Positions 55,771 to 64,000 of a DNA stretch of 64,000 bases are shown here, piece after piece (positions within the stretch are counted from its first letter, which is position 1; every line of letters starts with the position of its first letter). The stretch covers positions 62,001-126,000 of the forward strand of contig NZ_JANINP010000006.1 in the NCBI RefSeq assembly GCF_024508665.1. The letters are read 5' to 3'. Both the position numbers and the translations under genes were made by a program. The stretch is from Sphingomonas sp. GTDB lineage: Bacteria > Pseudomonadota > Alphaproteobacteria > Sphingomonadales > Sphingomonadaceae. Under the pieces are notes generated by a model. That model did no database searches. It had not been told where the DNA came from and worked only from the letters and a program-made list of their open reading frames with translations.

Positions 55771-57858
55771 ATGCTGCGCCAGTACGAACTCGTTGATCGG
55801 GTCCTGTCCTACGACCCCGAGGCTGATGAGGCCTTGCTCAACCGCGCGTACGTCTTTTCTCTCCAGGCGCATGGCTCTCAGAAGCGCGCATCGGGCGATC
55901 CCTATTTCAGCCATCCGATCGAAGTCGCGGGCATCCTGACCGACCTGCATCTCGACGACGAGACGATCGCCACCGCGATCCTGCACGATACGATCGAAGA
56001 CACGGTCGCCACCCCCGACCAGATCCAGAAATTGTTCGGCGACAATGTCGCGCGGATGGTCGACGGCGTCACCAAGCTGTCCAAGATCGAGGCGCAGACC
56101 GAAAGCGAGCGCGCCGCGGAGAATCTGCGCAAGTTCCTGCTGGCGATGTCGGACGACATCCGCGTGCTGCTGGTCAAGCTGGCCGACCGGCTGCACAATA
56201 TGCGCACGCTCCACCACATCCCCAATCCGGACAAGCGCAAGCGCATCGCGCGCGAGACGATGGACATCTATGCCCCGCTCGCCGAGCGGATCGGCATGTA
56301 CGAGTTCATGAAGGAGATGCAGACGCTCGCCTTCGCGCAACTCGAGCCCGAGGCGTATGAATCGATCCAGAAGCGCCTGGACCAATTGCAGGAAGGCGGC
56401 GACCGCATCGCCAAGATCGGGTCGGGCGTGAAATTGCTGCTGTCGCGCCACGGCGTCGACGCCGACATTTCCGGCCGCGAGAAGCACCCGTACAGCATCT
56501 GGAAGAAGATGCAGGAGCGGCACATCAGCTTCGAACAGCTCTCGGACATCATGGCGTTCCGCGCGATCGTGCCGACGGAGGAGGATTGCTATCGCGCGCT
56601 GGGCGTCATCCATCGCCGCTGGCCGTTCGTGCCGGGGCGGTTCAAGGATTATATCTCGACTCCCAAGCGCAACGGCTATCGCTCGCTCCACACCTCGATC
56701 ATCCACGCCGGCGATACGCGCGTCGAAATCCAGATCCGGACCCAGGAGATGCACGCCGAGGCCGAATACGGGCTTGCCGCGCATTGGGCGTACAAGACCG
56801 GCAAGGTCCGCGCCGACGGGCAGCATAGCTGGATCACCGACCTGGTCGAAATCCTCGAAACCGCCGAGACGCCCGAGGAACTGCTCGAGCATACGCGGAT
56901 GGCGATGTACCAGGATCGCATCTTCGCCTTCACGCCGAAGGGCGAGCTGCATCAGCTGCCCAAGGGCGCGACGCCGATCGATTTCGCTTATGCGGTGCAC
57001 ACCGATCTCGGCGACCAGGCGGTCGGTGCCAAGATCAACGGGCGCCACGTGCCGTTGCGCACCGTGATCGAGAATGGCGACCAGGTGCAGATCCTGCGTT
57101 CCAAGGCGCAGTCGCCGCAGCCCAACTGGCTCAACTTCGCGATCACCGGAAAGGCGCGCGCCGCGATCCGGCGCCATCTGCGCGCGATCGAACGCAAGGA
57201 AACGCTGACGCTCGGCCGCAAGCTGTACGACGAGATCGTCGATCGCCTGCCCGCGCCATTGTCGGTCGATGCGGTCAAGACCGCGCTCAAGAAGCTCAAG
57301 CTGCCCGACGAGGATGCGCTGATCGAGGCGGTCGCGCGGCGGCGGATCACCGATGCCGAATTGATGGAAGCGCTGATGCCGGGGTCGGCCGGCACCGAGG
57401 CGGGGCGCGCGCTGCCGCAGCAGTCGTCGGCGATTTCGATCACCGGCCTGACGCCCGGCGTCGCCTACAAGCTCGATACCTTGTGCCATCCGGTGCCGGG
57501 CGACCGCATCGTCGGCCTGCGGCGGCCCGACCAGGAGATCGAGGTCCATCGCATCGACTGCCCGGTGCTGGCCAGTTCGGACGATGTCGATTGGGTCGAC
57601 CTTGCCTGGGGCGACAAATCGGAAGGCGGCCTGGCGCGGATCGAAGTGACGCTGAAGAACGAGCCCGGCGCGCTGGGCACCGTGTCGACGATCATCGGCC
57701 AGCACCGCGCCAACATCATCAACATCCGGTTCGACACCAGCGATACCGGCTTCCACACCAACCAGATCGACCTGGAAGTGCGCGACGCCGCGCATCTCGA
57801 GAAACTGATGGCGGCGCTGCGCGCGGCGGATGCGGTCAATGCCGTGACGCGGGTGTAG
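55771..57858 (+). CDS. rsh: Bifunctional (p)ppGpp synthetase/hydrolase
   Basis: The 695-residue RelA/SpoT homologue has, in order, an HD hydrolase domain (HPIEVAGIL, ILHDTIEDT), the synthetase domain (REKHPYSIWKKM, RFKDYISTPKRNGYRSLHT), a TGS domain (FTPKGELHQLPKGATPIDFAYAVH) and a C-terminal ACT domain. The HD motif is intact, so it should both make and degrade (p)ppGpp as the single stringent-response enzyme typical of alphaproteobacteria. tsaD and gpsA follow closely. Confidence 0.96.
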   Translation: MLRQYELVDRVLSYDPEADEALLNRAYVFSLQAHGSQKRASGDPYFSHPIEVAGILTDLHLDDETIATAILHDTIEDTVATPDQIQKLFGDNVARMVDGVTKLSKIEAQTESERAAENLRKFLLAMSDDIRVLLVKLADRLHNMRTLHHIPNPDKRKRIARETMDIYAPLAERIGMYEFMKEMQTLAFAQLEPEAYESIQKRLDQLQEGGDRIAKIGSGVKLLLSRHGVDADISGREKHPYSIWKKMQERHISFEQLSDIMAFRAIVPTEEDCYRALGVIHRRWPFVPGRFKDYISTPKRNGYRSLHTSIIHAGDTRVEIQIRTQEMHAEAEYGLAAHWAYKTGKVRADGQHSWITDLVEILETAETPEELLEHTRMAMYQDRIFAFTPKGELHQLPKGATPIDFAYAVHTDLGDQAVGAKINGRHVPLRTVIENGDQVQILRSKAQSPQPNWLNFAITGKARAAIRRHLRAIERKETLTLGRKLYDEIVDRLPAPLSVDAVKTALKKLKLPDEDALIEAVARRRITDAELMEALMPGSAGTEAGRALPQQSSAISITGLTPGVAYKLDTLCHPVPGDRIVGLRRPDQEIEVHRIDCPVLASSDDVDWVDLAWGDKSEGGLARIEVTLKNEPGALGTVSTIIGQHRANIINIRFDTSDTGFHTNQIDLEVRDAAHLEKLMAALRAADAVNAVTRV

Positions 57859-57867
57859 AACGATCCC

Positions 57868-58896
57868 ATGACCCTGATCCTTGGCCTCGAATCCTCGTGC
57901 GACGAGACTGCGGCGGCATTGGTCACCAGCGACCGCCGCATCCTGGCGCACAAGCTCGCCGGGCAGGAGGCCGCGCACCGGCCCTATGGCGGCGTCGTGC
58001 CGGAGATCGCCGCGCGCGCGCATGTCGAGGCGCTCGAACCGCTGATCGAGGCCGCGCTGGCGGAAGCCGGCGTGACTCTGGCGCAAGTCGATGCGGTTGC
58101 AGCCACCGCCGGCCCTGGGCTGATCGGCGGCGTGATGGTCGGGCTGGTCACCGGCAAGGCGCTGGCCCATGCGGCCGGCAAGCCGCTGGTCGCGGTCAAT
58201 CACCTCGAAGGCCATGCGCTGAGTCCGCGGCTCGCCGATCCCGATCTCGATTTCCCCTATCTGCTGCTGCTCGTGTCGGGCGGACATTGCCAGTTGCTGC
58301 TGGTCGAAGGCGTCGGGCGCTATCGCCGCCTCGCCACCACGATCGACGACGCGGCGGGCGAGGCGTTCGACAAGACGGCCAAGATCCTCGGCCTCGGTTT
58401 TCCCGGCGGCCCGGCCGTCGAGCGGGCCGCCGCCGCCGGCAAGGACGTCGTGCCCTTGCCGCGGCCGTTGCTGGGATCGGCCGAGCCGCATTTCTCGTTT
58501 GCCGGACTGAAAAGCGCGGTGCTGCGCGCGCACGACACCGGGCAGTGGCGCGTCGAGGACATAGCGGCGAGTTTCCAGCAAGCCGCGGTCGATTGCCTGG
58601 TCGACCGCACGCGCCGGCAATTGGGCGATACCGACGCGACCGCCCTGGTCGTCGCCGGCGGGGTAGCGGCGAACGGCGCGGTGCGGATGGCGCTCGAATC
58701 GCTGGCGGGTGACTATGGCCTGCCGTTCAGCGTGCCGCCGCAATGGCTATGCACCGACAATGCCGCGATGATCGCCTGGGCCGGCGCCGAGCGCTTCGCG
58801 GCCGGCCTGACCGATCCGCTCGACGTGGCCGCGCGTCCGCGCTGGCCGCTCGATCCGGACGCGGAAAAGGTGCGTGGCGCGGGAGTGAAAGCGTGA
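57868..58896 (+). CDS. tsaD: tRNA threonylcarbamoyladenosine transferase TsaD
   Basis: The 342-residue protein has the ASKHA fold with the metal-binding HLEGH and the nucleotide-site motifs [31 protein letters not shown] and [12 protein letters not shown]. With TsaB and TsaE it attaches the threonylcarbamoyl group to A37 of ANN-reading tRNAs. It begins 9 bp after rsh and its stop overlaps the gpsA start (GTGA). Confidence 0.96.
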   Translation: MTLILGLESSCDETAAALVTSDRRILAHKLAGQEAAHRPYGGVVPEIAARAHVEALEPLIEAALAEAGVTLAQVDAVAATAGPGLIGGVMVGLVTGKALAHAAGKPLVAVNHLEGHALSPRLADPDLDFPYLLLLVSGGHCQLLLVEGVGRYRRLATTIDDAAGEAFDKTAKILGLGFPGGPAVERAAAAGKDVVPLPRPLLGSAEPHFSFAGLKSAVLRAHDTGQWRVEDIAASFQQAAVDCLVDRTRRQLGDTDATALVVAGGVAANGAVRMALESLAGDYGLPFSVPPQWLCTDNAAMIAWAGAERFAAGLTDPLDVAARPRWPLDPDAEKVRGAGVKA

Positions 58897-59870
58897 GGAT
58901 AGGCGTGATCGGCGGCGGCGCCTGGGGCACCGCATTGGCGCAAGTAGCGGCGGGCGACGGCCAGCGCGTCACCTTGTGGGCGCGCGAGCCCGAAGTGGTC
59001 GAATCGATCAACGCGCGGCACGTCAACGAACTGTTCCTGTCGAGCGTGCCGCTGTCCGAGCGCATCGTCGCGACCGACGATCTCGACGCGCTGCGCGATG
59101 CCGACGCGTTGCTGGTGGTGGCGCCGGCGCAGCATGTCCGCGCGGTACTGGGCGGGCAGGATTTCGGCGCCACGCCGCTCGTGCTGTGCGCCAAGGGGAT
59201 CGAGGCGGGCAGCAAGCTGCTGGTCGGGGAAGTGGCGCGCGCGGTTCAGCCGGCGGCGCCGATCGCGGTGCTGTCGGGGCCGACCTTCGCGCATGAAGTC
59301 GCGGCCGGCCTGCCCACCGCGGTAACCCTGGCCTGCGAGGACGTCGCGCTGGGCGCGGCGCTGGCCGAGCGGCTCGCCTCGCCGACTTTCCGGCCCTATG
59401 CGTCGGACGACGTGACCGGGGCGGAGATCGGCGGCGCGGTCAAGAACGTGCTGGCGATCGGCTGCGGCGTGGTCGAGGGCGCCGGGCTGGGCCAGAATGC
59501 CCGCGCCGCGTTGATCGCGCGCGGTTTCGCCGAGATGACGCGGTTCGGCCTGGCACGCGGCGCGCGGGCCGAGACGATGGCGGGCCTGTCGGGACTCGGC
59601 GACCTGGTGCTGACCTGCTCGTCGACCAGCAGCCGCAATTTCTCGCTCGGCGTCGGGCTGGGCGAAGGACGATCGGTCAAGGAGTTGCTGAGCGAGCGCC
59701 GGACGGTAGCCGAGGGCGCCTTCACCGCGCCGGTGCTGCTCGAAGCGGCGGCCGAGGCCGGGGTCGACATGCCGGTGACGGAGGCCGTGTGCGCTCTGCT
59801 CAACGGCGCGCCGGTCGGCGGCGTGATCGGCGCGCTGCTCAGCCGGCCGTTGCGCGACGAGCGCGAATAG
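58893..59870 (+). CDS. gpsA: NAD(P)-dependent glycerol-3-phosphate dehydrogenase
   Basis: The 325-residue protein starts at a GTG overlapping tsaD. It has the NAD-binding [10 protein letters not shown] at residues 7-16, [12 protein letters not shown], and the catalytic-lysine region [25 protein letters not shown]. It reduces dihydroxyacetone phosphate to glycerol-3-phosphate for phospholipid synthesis. The frame further upstream runs antiparallel to the tsaD reading and is not used. Confidence 0.95.
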   Translation: MRIGVIGGGAWGTALAQVAAGDGQRVTLWAREPEVVESINARHVNELFLSSVPLSERIVATDDLDALRDADALLVVAPAQHVRAVLGGQDFGATPLVLCAKGIEAGSKLLVGEVARAVQPAAPIAVLSGPTFAHEVAAGLPTAVTLACEDVALGAALAERLASPTFRPYASDDVTGAEIGGAVKNVLAIGCGVVEGAGLGQNARAALIARGFAEMTRFGLARGARAETMAGLSGLGDLVLTCSSTSSRNFSLGVGLGEGRSVKELLSERRTVAEGAFTAPVLLEAAAEAGVDMPVTEAVCALLNGAPVGGVIGALLSRPLRDERE

Positions 59871-59931
59871 GGCGCGGCGCGGCTAATCCGCGGCAGGGTG
59901 CTTAGAGCGTGATGGTATGGACTTAGCCGGT

Positions 59932-60027
59932 TCACCCTCACCCTTCCCACCGCCTACGGCGGCGGGCCCCTTCCCTCTCCCATCGGGAGAGGGAGGGAGG
60001 CGCGAAGCGCCGGAAGGGTGAGGGTGA
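59932..60027. repeat. Palindromic repeat, TCACCCTCACCC variant
   Basis: The outer arms TCACCCTCACCCTTCC (59932-59947) and GGAAGGGTGAGGGTGA (60012-60027) are perfect complements over 16 bp. Inside are CCGCCTACGGCGG and CCCTCTCCCATCGGGAGAGGG hairpins. It lies between the convergent gpsA and methyltransferase genes; a further GCGTGAT/ATCACGC pair surrounds it. Confidence 0.9.
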
Positions 60028-60058
60028 GTGAGATCGCTCAAGCCGATCCCATCACGCT

Positions 60059-60799
60059 TTATGGCCTGCGGAATTTGAAAATGAACTGATCGGTGTGCCC
60101 GCGGATCGACTTGTCGAACACCGGCTTGCTGTGATCGTCCTCCGCATTGGCGAGCAGTTTCGACTCGCCCTCGAACACGAATCCCGCGGCGGTCACCTGT
60201 TGCTTGACGGTCGCGGGGTCGATCCGGTGCAGGGTGTCGGTATCGCGCATCCCCGATCCCGCGGCGGCGGCGTGATCGATGATCAGATAGATGCCGCCGG
60301 GCTTGAGCGCATCGAATACCGCCTTGTTGAGCACGGCGGGGTCGATCGATCCCATGAACTTGTCGGGATAATCGTGATAATTCTGCGAGGTGAAGACGAG
60401 GTCGACCTTTTCGGGTGCGGCCAGGCTGGTTGCCGGCTGGGTGCTCGCCGATACATTGGCGAAGGCGGGCGTGCCGGCGGCGGCGGCATAGCGTTTGACG
60501 TCGCTGCCCGATTCCATCGCATAGGGCTTGGGCCAGATGCCGTAGACATGGCCCGACGGCCCGACGATGCGGGCAAAGGTCCGCGTCCAATAGCCGCCGC
60601 CCGGAATCAGGTCGATTACCTTGTCGCCGGATTTCAGCCCGGCGAAAGCGGCGATCTCCGGCCCGTGACGCCGCGCGTCGAGCGCGACGTCGCGCGCCAG
60701 CCGCGTGTCGGCGGTGGCGCTATTGCCGGTGTCCCATTTCTGCGTGCAGCCGCCGAGCGCGGCGGCGCCCAGTAGCACCGCCAACCCGGCGCGGATCAC
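60059..60799 (-). CDS. Methyltransferase-like lipoprotein
   Basis: The 246-residue product begins with a signal and lipobox (LLGAAALGGC, Cys at residue 18). The rest has the class I methyltransferase layout: VIDLIPGGGYWTRTFARIVG as motif I, VDLVFTSQNYHDY, ALKPGGIYLIIDHAA and a C-terminal FKFRRP. An exported SAM-dependent methyltransferase is chemically puzzling because SAM is cytoplasmic. It overlaps its paralogue by four bases (ATGA). Confidence 0.82.
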   Translation of the reverse strand: MIRAGLAVLLGAAALGGCTQKWDTGNSATADTRLARDVALDARRHGPEIAAFAGLKSGDKVIDLIPGGGYWTRTFARIVGPSGHVYGIWPKPYAMESGSDVKRYAAAAGTPAFANVSASTQPATSLAAPEKVDLVFTSQNYHDYPDKFMGSIDPAVLNKAVFDALKPGGIYLIIDHAAAAGSGMRDTDTLHRIDPATVKQQVTAAGFVFEGESKLLANAEDDHSKPVFDKSIRGHTDQFIFKFRRP

Positions 60800-61539
60800 T
60801 TGAGCGGCTTCCGGAATTTGTAGACGAACTGATCGGTGACGCCGCGAATCTTGGGGTCGAACACCTTGAGCGTATGATCGTCCTTGGGATTGGCCAGCGC
60901 CTTCGATTCGCCGACGAAGGTGAAGCCGGCGGCGAGCACTTCCTTTTTGACGATCGCGGGATCGATCCGGTGCAGCGTTTCGGTGTCGCTCAATCCGCTG
61001 CCCGCCGGGGCGGCATGGTCGATCACGACATAGGTGCCACCGGGCTTGAGCGCCTTGAACACCGCGGCGTTAAACGCGTTGAGCGCCGCCTCGCCGCGGC
61101 CGTTATTGGGGATGTCGTGGTAATTCTGCACGGTCCAGACCAGATCAGCCGGCGCGTCGAGCGTGATCATGGCTGGGTCGCGCGCGGCGGTGACGTTGCC
61201 CAGCTTGCGCCCGTTCAATCCTTCGATCGTCGCGTTGGCGCCTGGGCCCGCGACACTCGGCCAGATCGCGTAGACATGGCCGCTCGGCCCCACCACGCCG
61301 GTGAAGATGCGCGTCCAATAGCCTTGGCCGGGCAGATAATCGACCACCCGCCATCCCGGCTTCGCGCCGGAGAAGGCGACGACATCGGCGGCATGGCGCC
61401 GTGCGTCGTCGCCTGCCTGATCGGCGCGTGCCGGGTCGGCCAATGCCTTGGCGATGGCGGGCGCCACGTCCGATTTTGCCACCACGCCGACCGGCACCCC
61501 GATCGCGGCTGCTGCCGCCAACATCACCCCAAAGCGCAT
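60796..61539 (-). CDS. Methyltransferase-like protein with signal peptide (paralogue)
   Basis: The 247-residue product starts with a Sec signal (MRFGVMLAAAAAIGVPVGVVA) and is clearly paralogous to the next gene. Shared features are WRVVDYLPGQGYWTRIF, LVWTVQNYHD, ALKPGGTYVVIDHAAPAGSG and RGVTDQFVYKFRKP. It lacks a lipobox, so it would be soluble in the periplasm while its partner is lipidated. The strict motif I acid/glycine pattern is partly kept. It is the first gene of a two-gene unit. Confidence 0.82.
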   Translation of the reverse strand: MRFGVMLAAAAAIGVPVGVVAKSDVAPAIAKALADPARADQAGDDARRHAADVVAFSGAKPGWRVVDYLPGQGYWTRIFTGVVGPSGHVYAIWPSVAGPGANATIEGLNGRKLGNVTAARDPAMITLDAPADLVWTVQNYHDIPNNGRGEAALNAFNAAVFKALKPGGTYVVIDHAAPAGSGLSDTETLHRIDPAIVKKEVLAAGFTFVGESKALANPKDDHTLKVFDPKIRGVTDQFVYKFRKPLK

Positions 61540-61616
61540 CGACCCTCTCCTTCAACGATTATCGTTACGCCAATGATCTAGACCTGTCCGGCGACGGTTC
61601 AATGACCGTCGCCGTG

Positions 61617-64000
<2,384 letters not shown>

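Noticed and set aside
55708..58743. A 1011-codon minus-strand frame opposite rsh and tsaD
   Set aside because: It is low-complexity Arg/Asp/Leu-rich sequence, and the plus strand encodes two well-known complete proteins here.

Overview
The window is high-GC alphaproteobacterial chromosome, most consistent with a Sphingomonas-like member of the Sphingomonadaceae. That placement rests on a carotenoid gene (crtB), the sdhCDA order, a propionyl-CoA operon controlled by a PccR-type regulator, class I PHA synthase plus phasin, many short secreted proteins of sphingomonad type, and abundant intergenic palindromic repeats. It is inferred from gene content and not from a marker comparison. No rRNA, tRNA, CRISPR array, insertion sequence or prophage was seen.

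Layout. 1-4.6 kb: the end of crtB, small membrane or secreted proteins, an Atm1-type ABC exporter, a secreted esterase and a 36-residue membrane peptide. 4.7-10.3 kb (minus strand): a diguanylate cyclase, an exported peroxiredoxin, a membrane protein and sdhA-sdhD-sdhC; sdhB is not here. 10.3-13.9 kb: a DUF559 nuclease gene lying between two palindromic repeats, then two soluble globin-sensor-like chemoreceptors whose signalling halves share 524 identical bases. 14-19.7 kb: an SDR, prmA, a lipoprotein, phhA, a DUF2459 protein, a lipase-like hydrolase and a periplasmic glycerophosphodiesterase. 19.8-23.7 kb: a molybdenum-hydroxylase large subunit without its FeS and FAD partners, with XdhC- and MocA-type cofactor maturation genes. 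23.8-28.7 kb (minus): an outer-membrane factor, MacA-like adaptor, ATPase and permease, forming a tripartite exporter.

28.8-39.8 kb is the metabolic core. A minus-strand operon runs pccB - unknown - mce - enoyl-CoA hydratase - mutA - unknown - bioB - unknown - pccA. It would convert propionyl-CoA to succinyl-CoA, and its own biotin synthase could supply cofactor for PccA. The divergent pccR gene is separated from pccB by about 100 bp carrying two TTGCAAAC sites. 40-48 kb: small secreted proteins, an S9 peptidase, a GGDEF-EAL protein, a SleB-type wall hydrolase, clpS and a phasin. 48-54.6 kb: phaC, an AlaC-type aminotransferase, a TauE exporter, a TPR protein and a thioesterase. 54.7-64 kb: an HxlR regulator with a divergent small secreted protein, rsh, tsaD, gpsA, two tandem methyltransferase-like proteins with signal peptides, and most of gyrB.

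The most unusual signal is the repeat system. At least four families of 30-190 bp palindromic elements fill the intergenic gaps, and two of them sit in frame inside mutA and pccA, lengthening both proteins with low-complexity linkers. The copy in pccA is itself split by a 64-bp element that folds as an outer stem closing two perfect 9-bp hairpins whose loops (CCC and GGG) are complementary. Another repeat pair brackets the DUF559 nuclease gene. Together these suggest actively spreading palindromic elements that tolerate protein-coding sites.
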